Notes under the pieces: generated by a model
What the model was told of the DNA's origin: nothing
Database searches by the model: none
The model's input: only the letters and a program-made list of their open reading frames with translations
Translations under genes and position numbers: made by a program
Assembly (NCBI GenBank): GCA_036374835.1
Contig: DASUTB010000131.1
Location: 1 to 26,222, forward strand
Length of the DNA: 26,222 nucleotides
Direction: 5' to 3'
From: DASUTB01 sp036374835
GTDB taxonomy: Bacteria; Actinomycetota; Actinomycetes; Jiangellales; Jiangellaceae
Shown: piece by piece, positions 1 to 7,737 of the stretch
Layout of the letters: every line of letters starts with the position of its first letter
Position numbering within the stretch: the first letter of the stretch is position 1

Positions 1-846
1 GTGGAAGCAGCGCTCCTGAACCCGGGCGGCGATCTCCGCGCTGACGCCGGCGAAGCCGGCCGATTCGGAGACGACTACGCACCGGCCGGTCTTGCGCACC
101 GATGCCGCGACGGTGTCGTCGTCGAACGGGACGATCGAGCGCAGGTCGACGACTTCGAGGTCCCAGCCTTCGTCCTCGGCCGCACTGGCCGCTTCGAGCG
201 CGACCGGCACCGTGGGGCCGTATGCGACGAGGCTCGCATCGGTTCCGCTGCGGCGGATCGCCGCCCGGCCGAACGGCTCGGTCCGGGCCGGCAACGACAC
301 CTCGGCCTTCGACCAGTACAGCTTCTTCGGCTCCATGAACACGACCGGGTCGGGGTCGTCGATCGCCTCGCGGAGCAACGAGTAGGCGTCCTCGACCGTA
401 GCCGGGGTTACGACCTTGAGGCCCGGCGTCTGAGCGTAGTAGGCCTCGGACGAGTCGCTGTGATGCTCGACCCCGCCGATGCCACCGGCATAGGGCACCC
501 GCACGACCATCGGGACGTTTATCGCGCCCCGAGTGCGGTTGCGCATCTTGGCCACGTGCGAAACGAGCTGCTCGAACGCGGGGTAGGCGAACGCGTCGAA
601 CTGCATCTCGACCACGGGCTTGAACCCGTTCATCGCCATGCCGTGGGCGAACCCGACGATGCCGCTCTCGGCCAGCGGGGTGTCGAAGCAGCGGTCCTCT
701 CCGAAGTCGCGGGCCAGCCCGTCGGTGATCCGGAAGACACCGCCGAGCGTGCCGACGTCCTCACCGAAGATGACCACCGACTCGTCATCGGTCATGGCGT
801 CGCGCAGGGCCGCGTTGAGTGCCTGCGCCATGGTGAGGCTGGGCAT
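1..846 (-). CDS. bkdB: 2-oxoacid dehydrogenase E1 component, beta subunit (3' end beyond window)
   Basis: Beta subunit of the thiamine-diphosphate-dependent E1 of a branched-chain-type 2-oxoacid dehydrogenase complex; with E1 alpha it decarboxylates the 2-oxoacid and acylates the lipoyl group of E2. The reverse strand gives 282 residues starting MPSLTMAQALNAALRDAM, then a GEDVG motif, a FDTPLAESGIVGFAHGMA segment, the FDAFAYPAFEQLVSHVAKMR segment and PYAGGIGGVEHHSDSSEAY, all typical of this subunit. No stop is reached, so about 40 C-terminal residues lie off the left edge (the family is usually about 325 aa). The ATG shares one base with the TGA of the alpha gene (TGATG), implying translational coupling. 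An E2 gene would be expected next, outside the window. The branched-chain assignment rests on the family and on the divergent Lrp-type regulator; a pyruvate-type substrate cannot be excluded. Confidence 0.93.
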   Translation of the reverse strand, partial: MPSLTMAQALNAALRDAMTDDESVVIFGEDVGTLGGVFRITDGLARDFGEDRCFDTPLAESGIVGFAHGMAMNGFKPVVEMQFDAFAYPAFEQLVSHVAKMRNRTRGAINVPMVVRVPYAGGIGGVEHHSDSSEAYYAQTPGLKVVTPATVEDAYSLLREAIDDPDPVVFMEPKKLYWSKAEVSLPARTEPFGRAAIRRSGTDASLVAYGPTVPVALEAASAAEDEGWDLEVVDLRSIVPFDDDTVAASVRKTGRCVVVSESAGFAGVSAEIAARVQERCFH

Positions 847-2018
847 CAGGCGTCTCCTTCCAGCTCCTCTGCGAGCCAGCCGCGCTGCTCGCGCAGCTGC
901 GGAGTCGGCTCGGTGTACACATGGTCGAACAACTCCAGCGGGTCGACCGTCGGGTCGGCGTTGAGCCCGTCGCGGACCTGCCCGGCAAAGACCTCGGCCT
1001 GCTTGCGGGCTCCGCCGACGTCCTCGTCGGTCAGGGCGCCGGTGGAGAGTAGGTAGGCCTCCAGGCGGGCGATCGGATCGCGCCGCTCCCAGGCGGCCAC
1101 CTCGTCGGCGTCGCGGTACCGGCTGGCGTCGTCGGCATTGGTGTGCGCCTCGATCCGGTATGTGTGAGCCTCGACCAGGAACGGGCCCTCGCCCGCCCGC
1201 GCGCTCTCGACGGCGTGCTGCAGGACCGCCAGCACCGCCATCGCGTCGTTGCCGTCGACCTGCTCGCTGCGGATGCCGTACCCGACTCCCTTGTAGGCGA
1301 GCGCGGGTGCGGCGGTCTGCATGGACAACGGGACCGAGATCGCGAACCTGTTGTTCTGGATCAAGAAGACGACAGGCGCCTGGTAGACGGCGGCGAAGTT
1401 GAGCCCCTCGTGGAAATCTCCCTCGCTGGTGCCGCCGTCCCCGACGAACACCATCGCAACGGCGTCCTCGCCCCGGCGCTTGGCCGCGTACGCGGCGCCG
1501 ACCGCGTGCGGGCTCTGGGTCGCCAGCGGCGTGCATTGCGGTGCCGTGCGGGTCGCGGCCGGGTCGTAGCCGCAGTGCCACTCGCCGCGTAGCAGCGTCA
1601 GGGCCTCGACCGGATCGATGTCGCGGGCGATGAGCGCCATCGAGTCGCGGTATGTCGGGAACAGCCAGTCGCTCTCCCGGAGCGCGAGCACCCCGCCGAT
1701 CTGGCACGCCTCCTGGCCGTGACTCGACGGGTAGACGGCGAGCCGGCCCTGCTTGGTGAGCGCGGTTGCCTGCGCGTCGAACCGCCGCCCGAGCACCATC
1801 TGGCGGTACGCCTCGGTCAACAGCTCCATCGGTGGCTGGGCGTAGTCGCCGCGGCGGGTCTTGGCGGCCGGTTTGCCCTCGTCGTCGAGGAACTGGATCG
1901 GAGTCCCGGCGGGCAGCAGGGTGGCCGCCTCGCGGGCCTGGTTCTTCCTACCGCCCGTTCGCCGCGCCGTTCTCGTGGACCGCTGGCCGGCTGCCTTGGT
2001 GGCGGTCTGGGTGGTCAT
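846..2018 (-). CDS. bkdA: 2-oxoacid dehydrogenase E1 component, alpha subunit
   Basis: Alpha subunit of the same E1 heterotetramer, 390 residues. The thiamine-diphosphate motif is visible as GDGGTSEGDFHEGLNFA (from about residue 193) ending in the NN pair near 222-223; the PSSHGQEACQIGG segment near 97-109 and the later HTNADDASRYRD segment are also family-typical. The first 30 residues are basic and low-complexity, an actinobacterial extension. The reading frame stays open upstream to 2111, but the ATG at 2018 is preferred: it follows an AGAGGTG ribosome site at good spacing, and the upstream residues look non-coding. First gene of the operon with the beta subunit; divergent from the Lrp-type regulator across 122 bp containing a perfect inverted repeat, which suggests regulator control. 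Confidence 0.94.
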   Translation of the reverse strand: MTTQTATKAAGQRSTRTARRTGGRKNQAREAATLLPAGTPIQFLDDEGKPAAKTRRGDYAQPPMELLTEAYRQMVLGRRFDAQATALTKQGRLAVYPSSHGQEACQIGGVLALRESDWLFPTYRDSMALIARDIDPVEALTLLRGEWHCGYDPAATRTAPQCTPLATQSPHAVGAAYAAKRRGEDAVAMVFVGDGGTSEGDFHEGLNFAAVYQAPVVFLIQNNRFAISVPLSMQTAAPALAYKGVGYGIRSEQVDGNDAMAVLAVLQHAVESARAGEGPFLVEAHTYRIEAHTNADDASRYRDADEVAAWERRDPIARLEAYLLSTGALTDEDVGGARKQAEVFAGQVRDGLNADPTVDPLELFDHVYTEPTPQLREQRGWLAEELEGDA

Positions 2019-2032
2019 CGCTGACACCTCTT

Positions 2033-2081
2033 CTGTCGCACGCTTCGCTAACCCCCGCTCGATTCTCCAATCGTGCGACAG
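2033..2081. promoter_or_regulatory. Perfect 10-bp inverted repeat between the E1 alpha and Lrp genes, candidate operator
   Basis: CTGTCGCACG at 2033-2042 recurs as its exact reverse complement CGTGCGACAG at 2072-2081. Centres are 39 bp apart, nearly four helical turns. It sits in the 122-bp divergent promoter region, close to the E1 alpha start. Lrp/AsnC proteins commonly bind several spaced half-sites and wrap DNA, so this is a reasonable target of the adjacent regulator. Binding is inferred; an RNA hairpin role in the E1 leader is the alternative. Confidence 0.5.
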
Positions 2082-2140
2082 TGAGATGGTTATCTCCAGA
2101 TCAGCGGGCAATCATCGACAGTCGGTCAGTGAGGTGTGGC

Positions 2141-2656
2141 ATGAGCGACCAAATGTCTTGGGACGAGCCCCGTCGCACGTGGCGGACCGGACGTTCGGCC
2201 CGTACCCTCGACGACGTCGACCGGCGCATCCTCGGCAAGCTGACCGAGGACGGGCGCATCTCGATCCGCGCGCTCGCCGAGGACGTCCACATCTCCCGGG
2301 CGAACGCGTACGCCCGCGTCAACCAACTACTCGCCGATGGTGTCATCACCGGCTTCGCCGCAACCCTCGACCACGAGCGGGCCGGATTGGGTACCAGTGC
2401 GTACGTGATGCTCACCATCCAGCAGAACACCTGGCGGGAGGTGTCGGCCGCGTTGCAGGACCTCCCGTATGTCGAGCACTTCGCGCTGGTGGGCGGCGAC
2501 TTCGACGTCCTCACACTGGTGCGCGCTCCGGACAACGCCGCGCTACGGCACATCGTGCTCGAGCGCATTCAGGAGATCGACGGCGTCCGCGGCACCCGAA
2601 CGTGGCTGATCTTCGACGAGCACGACGGCCGAGGCGTCGACTGGGTCGCTCCGTGA
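2141..2656 (+). CDS. Lrp/AsnC family transcriptional regulator
   Basis: DNA-binding regulator of the feast/famine family, 171 residues. The N-terminal winged helix-turn-helix contains LDDVDRRILGKLTEDGRISIRALAEDVHISRANAYARVNQL in overall layout (residues about 25-65); the rest is the ligand-sensing and oligomerising RAM domain, including EHFALVGGDFDVLTLVR. Start ATG 2141 follows a GAGGTG ribosome site; an upstream in-frame extension reads through the divergent promoter and was rejected. It is transcribed away from the E1 alpha/beta operon, the usual layout of BkdR-type regulators that respond to branched-chain amino acids or their keto acids. Ligand identity is inferred from position only. The stop codon lies inside the inverted repeat at 2651-2706. 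Confidence 0.93.
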   Translation: MSDQMSWDEPRRTWRTGRSARTLDDVDRRILGKLTEDGRISIRALAEDVHISRANAYARVNQLLADGVITGFAATLDHERAGLGTSAYVMLTIQQNTWREVSAALQDLPYVEHFALVGGDFDVLTLVRAPDNAALRHIVLERIQEIDGVRGTRTWLIFDEHDGRGVDWVAP

Positions 2657-2706
2657 TCATGAATCGTAGCTGGTCGGATTTGAGTGAAACGCCTTCATGA
2701 TCACGG
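2651..2706. terminator. 13-bp perfect inverted repeat at the end of the Lrp gene
   Basis: CCGTGATCATGAA (2651-2663) and TTCATGATCACGG (2694-2706) are exact reverse complements with a 30-nt loop. The Lrp stop TGA (2654-2656) is part of the left arm. There is no T-tract. It may be a terminator for the Lrp gene; the right arm also lies just upstream of the -10 of the next gene, so an operator is possible. It shares the TGATCA-at-stop feature with the repeats at 5006, 11601 and 12755, but the similarity does not extend clearly beyond that word. Confidence 0.5.
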
Positions 2707-2718
2707 GTGCCGACCAAG

Positions 2719-2724
2719 TAGGCT
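2719..2724 (+). promoter_or_regulatory. TAGGCT -10 element, probable leaderless promoter
   Basis: TAGGCT is followed by 7 nt and then the ATG at 2732, so transcription would start at or next to the start codon. There is no Shine-Dalgarno sequence for that ATG, which agrees with a leaderless transcript. I see no good -35. Confidence 0.5.
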
Positions 2725-2731
2725 CGCGCCC

Positions 2732-2905
2732 ATGACGCAAGCACCCTTAAAGAAATGGGAATACGCGACCGCGCCGGTCCTGATTCATGCGACCAAGCAG
2801 ATCCTCGACAACTGGGGCGAAGACGGCTGGGAGCTCGTGACGATCATTCCCGGCCCGAATCCGGAGAACCTCGTGGCGTACTTCAAGCGGGAGAAGCAGG
2901 AATGA
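2732..2905 (+). CDS. DUF4177 family small protein
   Basis: A 57-residue protein with the DUF4177 signature: KKWEYATAPVL near the N-terminus, then LDNWGEDGWELV and a closing VAYFKRE. Function is unknown for the family; the fold is predicted to be a small alpha/beta domain. It overlaps the RidA start by 4 bp (ATGA), so the two are translationally coupled. A DUF4177 gene directly before this RidA is a recurring actinobacterial arrangement as far as I recall. It begins the block whose order matches M. tuberculosis; the genes to its left do not. Confidence 0.85.
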   Translation: MTQAPLKKWEYATAPVLIHATKQILDNWGEDGWELVTIIPGPNPENLVAYFKREKQE

Positions 2906-3360
2906 CGCCCGAACAACGCCTCGCCGAGCTGGGGCTGGCCGTGCCGGAGGTCGTCGCGCCCGTCGCGGCGTACGTCCCCGCGCAGCGCAGCGGGAACTAC
3001 GTCTACACCGCGGGTCAGTTGCCGATGCGCGACGGCGAGCTGATGCGCACCGGCAAGGTGGGGGCCGAGGTGAGTCTCGATGAGGCGGCGGAGTGCGCCA
3101 AGCAGTGCGCGCTCAACGCCATCGCCGCGCTCCAGTCGGTGATCAGCGACCTGTCGGCGGTGCGGCAGATCGTCAAGGTCGTCGGCTTCGTCGCGTCCGC
3201 TCCTGACTTCACCGCGCAGCCGAAGGTCGTGAACGGGGCGAGCGAGCTGCTCGGCGCCGTGTTCGGAGACGCCGGGGCGCACGCCCGGTCCGCCGTCGGT
3301 GTCGCGGTGTTGCCGCTCGACGCGCCCGTCGAGGTCGAACTGATCGCGAAGGTCGCATGA
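2902..3360 (+). CDS. ridA: RidA/YjgF/TdcF family protein
   Basis: A 152-residue member of the RidA family, whose best-known role is hydrolysing reactive enamine/imine intermediates made by PLP enzymes. YVYTAGQLPMRDGEL, the central VKVVGFVASAPDFTAQPKVV, and the C-terminal HARSAVGVAVLPLDAPVEVE match the family; the Arg in HARSAVG corresponds by eye to the catalytic Arg of true RidA proteins. At 152 aa it is longer than the roughly 128-aa archetype because of an N-terminal stretch (MTPEQRLAELGL). M. tuberculosis has the orthologue Rv3678c beside the same MBL gene. Substrate here is not known. Confidence 0.88.
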   Translation: MTPEQRLAELGLAVPEVVAPVAAYVPAQRSGNYVYTAGQLPMRDGELMRTGKVGAEVSLDEAAECAKQCALNAIAALQSVISDLSAVRQIVKVVGFVASAPDFTAQPKVVNGASELLGAVFGDAGAHARSAVGVAVLPLDAPVEVELIAKVA

Positions 3361-3372
3361 TGGGCTCACGGC

Positions 3373-4227
3373 GTGGCTGACGACGACTCTTGGGTGTTGC
3401 CACCCAAGTTCGCCGAGCGGGCACGCCGGTTCGCCGCCGGTGACCTGGACGTCGTCCCGGCGCGGCCGGCGTCGACCGTCATCCTGCTGCAGGATTCCCG
3501 TGCCGGTATCGAGGCGTACATGCTGCGCCGCCGCTCGACGATGGCGTTCGCCGCCGGCATGTACGCGTTCCCCGGCGGTGGCGTGGACGAGCGCGACGTG
3601 GCCGGCGAGGGCGTCGCCTGGTCGGGTCCCGATGTCGGCGAGTGGGCGCGGCGGCTCGGAACGGACGAACCGGCGTCGCGCGGGTTCGTCTGCGCGGCCG
3701 TGCGGGAGACGTTCGAGGAGGCCAACGTCCTGCTGACCGATCCCATTGTCGATCCGTCCGGACCTGAATGGGACGCGGCGAGGCGCACTCTCGTCGACCG
3801 TGAGCAGGCGTTCTCCCAGTTCCTCGACCGCCGTGGCCTGGCGATCAACAGCGACCTGCTCGCGGCCTGGGCGCACTGGATCACGCCGCGGTTCGAGGAG
3901 CGCCGCTACGACACGTGGTTCTTCGTCGCATCCGTTCCGCCCGGTCAGGAGCCCCAGGACGTGTCCGGTGAGGCCGACCGTGCGGCGTGGATGCGTCCCG
4001 CCGATGCGGTGGCGGCCGCACGGCGCGACGAGGTCGCGATGCTGCCGCCCACCCGGGTGGTCCTGAACGAGCTCGCGTCGTTCGCATCGGTCAAAGAGGT
4101 CAGCGCCGCCGCGGCCGGTCGTACGATCGAGCCGATCATGCCGGCCTGGCGGGACGACGGTGACGCGGTCCGAGTGCTGCTGCCTGGAGATCCGGGATTT
4201 CCGGGTGACGACCTGGCGCGGGCATGA
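3373..4227 (+). CDS. Nudix hydrolase (NUDT19-like)
   Basis: 284 residues, start GTG at 3373, 12 bp after ridA. The Nudix box is split by an insertion: FPGGGVDERD near residues 66-75, then RGFVCAAVRETFEEANVLL around 103-121 with the RETxEE core at 111-116. This split form with a long C-terminal helical part is characteristic of NUDT19/RP2-like proteins, some of which hydrolyse CoA derivatives. The fit suggests cleavage of a nucleoside diphosphate-linked compound; substrate unknown. It sits between ridA and the MBL gene, in the same direction with short gaps, so probably in one transcription unit. Confidence 0.85.
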   Translation: MADDDSWVLPPKFAERARRFAAGDLDVVPARPASTVILLQDSRAGIEAYMLRRRSTMAFAAGMYAFPGGGVDERDVAGEGVAWSGPDVGEWARRLGTDEPASRGFVCAAVRETFEEANVLLTDPIVDPSGPEWDAARRTLVDREQAFSQFLDRRGLAINSDLLAAWAHWITPRFEERRYDTWFFVASVPPGQEPQDVSGEADRAAWMRPADAVAAARRDEVAMLPPTRVVLNELASFASVKEVSAAAAGRTIEPIMPAWRDDGDAVRVLLPGDPGFPGDDLARA

Positions 4228-4255
4228 AGCACGTGGGCCTGGCAGAGTGACCGCC

Positions 4256-5008
4256 ATGACGTCCCTTCCGGCCTGGTGCACGCTGATCCGTGCGGACAAT
4301 CCGAGTCCGATGACCCTGGACGGTACGAACACGTATGTGTTGGCGACGAGCGGCGGCAACGTCGTGGTCGATCCCGGCCCGCTGCTCGACGAGCATCTCG
4401 AAGCGGTCGCTGCGGTCGGCGACGTGGCTCTCGTGCTGCTGACCCATGGACATCCCGACCACGCCGAGTCGATCGAGCGTTTCCACGAGATGACCGGGGC
4501 GGCCACGTTGGCGCGCGATCCTGCCTTGTGCATCGACGCCGACCCGCTGACCGTCGACGGCGGTACCGTCGGCATGCCCGGCTTGGAGATCCGCGTCCTC
4601 CATACCCCGGGGCACACGTCCGACTCGGTGTGCTTCGAGGTGACGGACGGCCGGTCGCACGCGGTGCTGACCGGCGACACGATCCTCGGCCGTGGCACCA
4701 CCGTCGTCGCACACCCGGACGGCCAGCTAGGGCCGTACCTGGACTCGCTGCGGCGGCTGCGCACGATGGACGGCGTCATACTGCTGCCCGGCCACGGTCC
4801 GGTCGGTCCGGATACGGGGCGGGTGGCCGCGCAATATCTGGAGCACCGTGCCGAACGCCTCGAGCAGGTGCGCGCCGCGCTGGATTCCGGCGCGACGACG
4901 GCCCGAGACGTGGTCGAGATCGTCTACGCGGATGTCGACCGTGCGTTGTGGCCGGCGGCGGAGGCGTCCGTCCGCGCCCAGCTCGACTACCTCCGCCCGC
5001 CAGATTGA
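4256..5008 (+). CDS. Metallo-beta-lactamase fold hydrolase, LACTB2-like
   Basis: 250 residues. Metal ligands are clear: T-H-G-H-P-D-H at 63-69, the His of HTPGH at 120, Asp of GDT at 141 and His of LLPGHG at 180. The last 65 residues (ERLEQVRAALDSG... DVVEIVYADVD) form the winged-helix-like tail seen in LACTB2, a metal-dependent single-strand RNase. M. tuberculosis Rv3677c is the positional equivalent. ATG 4256 is chosen because the protein then starts at the family N-terminus; a CAGAGT hexamer 7 nt upstream could be a leaderless -10, and the upstream in-frame part overlaps the Nudix gene. Its TGA stop is the first three bases of the repeat at 5006. Confidence 0.9.
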   Translation: MTSLPAWCTLIRADNPSPMTLDGTNTYVLATSGGNVVVDPGPLLDEHLEAVAAVGDVALVLLTHGHPDHAESIERFHEMTGAATLARDPALCIDADPLTVDGGTVGMPGLEIRVLHTPGHTSDSVCFEVTDGRSHAVLTGDTILGRGTTVVAHPDGQLGPYLDSLRRLRTMDGVILLPGHGPVGPDTGRVAAQYLEHRAERLEQVRAALDSGATTARDVVEIVYADVDRALWPAAEASVRAQLDYLRPPD

Positions 5009-5064
5009 TCACGTAAACGACCCCATGCATCCGTTAGCGACCCGTCGACGGGTCGCTAACCGTT
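5006..5064 (+). repeat. Solo copy (copy A) of the TGATCACGTAAACG repeat with a 28-bp perfect palindrome
   Basis: Starts TGATCACGTAAACG (5006-5019), continues through CCCC and GCAT blocks, and contains a perfect 28-bp palindrome at 5033-5060 (arms GTTAGCGACCCG, centre TCGA), ending AACCGTT. The same order of blocks is found at both ends of the nuclease element at 11599-12757. The first three bases are the stop of the MBL gene. It lies between convergent genes, so it may also terminate transcription both ways, although no T-tract is present. Confidence 0.8.
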
Positions 5065-5082
5065 GTCGACGAGCGTATTCGG

Positions 5083-5856
5083 CTAGCGGGCTTTGAGTTC
5101 GGCGATACACGCCTTCTGTAGTTCGCGGTGCTTGCGATAACGCTGGCGCAATTTCAGCACGGGCTCGAGCGTGGTCCGCTCGGGGTGTTCGTCGACGCGG
5201 AGAACGCCGCTTTGGGTGTACCGGCCCCGGGTCACCCACGGCGTCCAGCGTTCGAGGTCCGGCTCGGAGAAGTCATGGCCCAGCAGGACGGCCGGCCCTG
5301 GCTGAGCACTTCGTCCCGCGAGGCTGGTGACTGCGATCTCGTCGGCGTCCGGATTGTCAACCTTCACGGTGTCCACGAACAACCCGTCCGGACCAATCAC
5401 GGCTAGGACCTGGTCAGCGGTGGAGCGGGCCGCGACGTCAATGGCCGTCAGCTGCTCCAATGCGATGATCAGCCTCGGCACGTACCACCAGTTCTCGGTA
5501 CGGAGCATGATCGAGTCGGCGAGTGCTCGGGACGGCGGGTACTTGCGTAGTTCCTGGGTCAGGATCTTCTCGGCGACGAACACTCCGTCGTCGTCTTCGA
5601 TCAGGCGGGGCCGGCCCACGACGGCGACAGGTTCCCAGCCCGAGCCCGTCATCCGCGGGTCGGACACCACGAGCGCCACGGTCGGTGACGCCGCGATGCG
5701 CAACGCGAGTGCGCGGTACGCGTACGAATACGCCACCGCCGGGGCGTCGTCCAGCAGCAACGGCGTGGCCGGCAGGGCGTCCGGACGCCCGTCCCCATTC
5801 AGCCAGGCCAATTCGCCCACGGACGCGGCGCGCAGCGCGGATCGGACATCTGCCAC
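5083..5856 (-). CDS. Pyridoxamine 5'-phosphate oxidase-like FMN/F420-binding split-barrel protein
   Basis: 257 residues. The N-terminal half (ELAWLNGDGRPDALPATPLLLDDAPAVAYSYAYRALALRIAASPTVALVVSDPRM in layout) is the split-barrel fold of pyridoxamine-phosphate-oxidase-like proteins that bind FMN or F420; the C-terminal part (about residues 130-257) is not recognised and ends in a basic, helical KLRQRYRKHRELQKACIAELKAR-type tail. Start is GTG 5856, with GGAGG about 10 nt upstream. Convergent with the MBL gene, divergent from cstA. It interrupts the MBL-crp adjacency known in mycobacteria. Substrate and cofactor cannot be told from sequence. Confidence 0.75.
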   Translation of the reverse strand: MADVRSALRAASVGELAWLNGDGRPDALPATPLLLDDAPAVAYSYAYRALALRIAASPTVALVVSDPRMTGSGWEPVAVVGRPRLIEDDDGVFVAEKILTQELRKYPPSRALADSIMLRTENWWYVPRLIIALEQLTAIDVAARSTADQVLAVIGPDGLFVDTVKVDNPDADEIAVTSLAGRSAQPGPAVLLGHDFSEPDLERWTPWVTRGRYTQSGVLRVDEHPERTTLEPVLKLRQRYRKHRELQKACIAELKAR

Positions 5857-5903
5857 CGGGACCGGCCTCCGATTTCAGCCACGTTCGAGTCTGTGGCGGT
5901 CTA

Positions 5904-5933
5904 TTGACCCGTGAATGTGACATAGGACATAGT
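5904..5933 (+). promoter_or_regulatory. Candidate cstA promoter with GACATAG direct repeat
   Basis: TTGACC (5904-5909), an 18-bp spacer and CATAGT (5928-5933) form a plausible promoter for cstA. The spacer and -10 carry a tandem GACATAG/GACATAG (5919-5932), and TGTGA at 5916-5920 is a consensus Crp half-site, though the partner half is weak. Catabolite-type control of cstA is known in other bacteria; here it is inference. Confidence 0.4.
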
Positions 5934-6003
5934 TCTACACAGAGTCTATGGCGTCGTTGCCATGGGGGAGGGTGGCGATGCCCTACCTTCCAAGGAGTGC
6001 GGC

Positions 6004-7737
6004 ATGCCTGCGATTCTGGTAGCTGTAACGGTTATTGCGCTCTTCGCCCTCGGTTACATCTTCTACTCAAGGTATCTGGCGACGAAGGTCTACGCGCTCG
6101 ACCCGGCCTTCGTCACACCCGCGCACGAGTTCGCCGACGGCGTGGACTACGTGCCCACCAACAAACACGTGTTGTTCGGCCACCACTTCGTGTCCGTCGC
6201 GGGGGCGGCGCCGATCGTCGGGCCGGCGATCGCGGTGTTCTGGGGCTGGGTCCCGGCGCTGCTGTGGATCACGTTCGGGACGATCTTCGCGTCCGGCGCG
6301 CACGACTTCGGTGCACTGGTCGTGTCCGTTCGGCACAAGGCCAAGAACATCGGAACACTCGCCAGCGAGGTGATCAGCAAGCGGTCGCGGATCCTCTTCC
6401 TGCTGATCATCTTCTTCCTGGTGACACTGGTCAACGCGGTCTTCGCCGTCGTCATCGGGATCCTGTTCGTCAACTTCCCGGCCGCGGTGATTCCGATCTT
6501 CGTCGAGATCCCGCTCGCGATCGCCATCGGCCAGTACATCTACCGGACGCGAACGCCGGCGCTGGTCCCGTCGCTTGTCGCGCTGATCGTGCTCTATTTC
6601 TTCATCTGGGTGGGCAACAACAATCCGGTGGAGATCACCGGCTTTGCCGACTCACTGGGCATGGATCCGCGCACGGTGTGGATCATCATCATGTTCGCGT
6701 ACACGTTCATCGCCGCACAGCTGCCGGTGTGGTTACTGCTACAGCCGCGTGACTACATCAACTCGCACCAGTTGTTCGTCGCACTCGGTGTGGCGTTCCT
6801 CGGTGTGCTCATCGGCCTGGACCAGATGGACGCTCCGGCGTTCAACACGAACATCCCGGAGGGCCAGCCGAGCATCTTCCCGTTCCTGTTCATCACGATC
6901 GCATGTGGGGCGGTCTCGGGCTTCCATTCACTTGTGTCGTCCGGGACGACATCCAAGCAATTGGACAAGGAGACCGATGCGCGCCATGTCGCCTACCTCG
7001 GCTCGCTCGGTGAGGGGACGCTCGCGCTCGCATCCGTGCTGGCGGTGTCGGCCGGTGTGACCGCAGCGCTGAACGTCGAATGGGAAGAGATCTTCCCGGA
7101 CTACGGGACGGCGTCCGGTGGTGCGGTCGGCAACTTCGTGAACGGCATCGCGCACTTCGCCTCCAACCTCGGCATCGAGTTCGGGCTCGCGACGGCGTTC
7201 GCGGCGGTCGTGGTCGTGTCGTTCGCCGCAACCACCATGGACACCGGCGTCCGGCTGCAGCGCTACATCGTCCAGGAGATCGCCACCATCGCGAACTGGC
7301 GCTGGCTCTCCCGGACGACCTGGGCCGCGACGGCGGTCGCGGTGTTGCTGCCGCTGGGACTGGCGCTGATGCCGAGCCAGAGCGATCAGGGCTTCGCGTT
7401 CGGCACCTTGTGGCGGTTGTTCGGTACGACGAACCAGCTCACCGCCGGCCTCGCGCTGACGGTTGTGATGGTCTGGCTGCTGCGGAACAACCGCAACCCG
7501 CTGGCGGTGATCATTCCGGCGGCGTTCTTGCTGGTCATGACAATATGGGCGCTGATCGTGCAGGTGCAGGAATTCGCCGACGCGGACGAATGGTGGATTC
7601 TCGTCCCACTGGACCTGATTATTCTGGCGCTGTCGATATGGTTGTTGGTAGAGGCAGCCATCCGGCTCCGCTCGATGCTGGCTGAGCGCCGCACCGGCGT
7701 CACCGCCGAGGCCGAGCAGGAGGAAGCAGAACAATGA
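6004..7737 (+). CDS. cstA: Carbon starvation protein CstA, peptide/pyruvate-type transporter
   Basis: Integral membrane transporter of the CstA family (peptide and pyruvate uptake are reported for enterobacterial members), 577 residues with many hydrophobic segments. Recognisable family stretches are the N-terminal SRYLATKVYALD, the PTNKHVLFGHHFVSVAGAAPIVGP block (cut here), the GCGAVSGFHSLVSSGTTSKQL-like segment (ACGAVSGFHSLVSSGTTSKQ), and LWRLFGTTNQL near residue 470. It is shorter than E. coli CstA (about 700 aa), as in many Gram-positive members. ATG 6004 follows AAGGAG at 7-8 nt; the upstream extension is rejected. The next gene overlaps its stop by 4 bp (ATGA), in the place where other bacteria carry small YbdD-type partners. 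Confidence 0.93.
   Translation: MPAILVAVTVIALFALGYIFYSRYLATKVYALDPAFVTPAHEFADGVDYVPTNKHVLFGHHFVSVAGAAPIVGPAIAVFWGWVPALLWITFGTIFASGAHDFGALVVSVRHKAKNIGTLASEVISKRSRILFLLIIFFLVTLVNAVFAVVIGILFVNFPAAVIPIFVEIPLAIAIGQYIYRTRTPALVPSLVALIVLYFFIWVGNNNPVEITGFADSLGMDPRTVWIIIMFAYTFIAAQLPVWLLLQPRDYINSHQLFVALGVAFLGVLIGLDQMDAPAFNTNIPEGQPSIFPFLFITIACGAVSGFHSLVSSGTTSKQLDKETDARHVAYLGSLGEGTLALASVLAVSAGVTAALNVEWEEIFPDYGTASGGAVGNFVNGIAHFASNLGIEFGLATAFAAVVVVSFAATTMDTGVRLQRYIVQEIATIANWRWLSRTTWAATAVAVLLPLGLALMPSQSDQGFAFGTLWRLFGTTNQLTAGLALTVVMVWLLRNNRNPLAVIIPAAFLLVMTIWALIVQVQEFADADEWWILVPLDLIILALSIWLLVEAAIRLRSMLAERRTGVTAEAEQEEAEQ

Noticed and set aside
1..1056. Long plus-strand ORF opposite the E1 genes
   Set aside because: Arg/Ala/Gly-rich shadow of the reverse-strand E1 beta and alpha genes; no recognisable domain.
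2019..2111. N-terminal extension of E1 alpha to 2111
   Set aside because: It would consume the divergent promoter and inverted repeat; ATG 2018 has a proper ribosome site and the extension lacks family similarity.
2785..4779. 664-codon reverse-strand ORF opposite RidA, Nudix and MBL genes
   Set aside because: High-GC shadow frame; three well-supported genes occupy the other strand.
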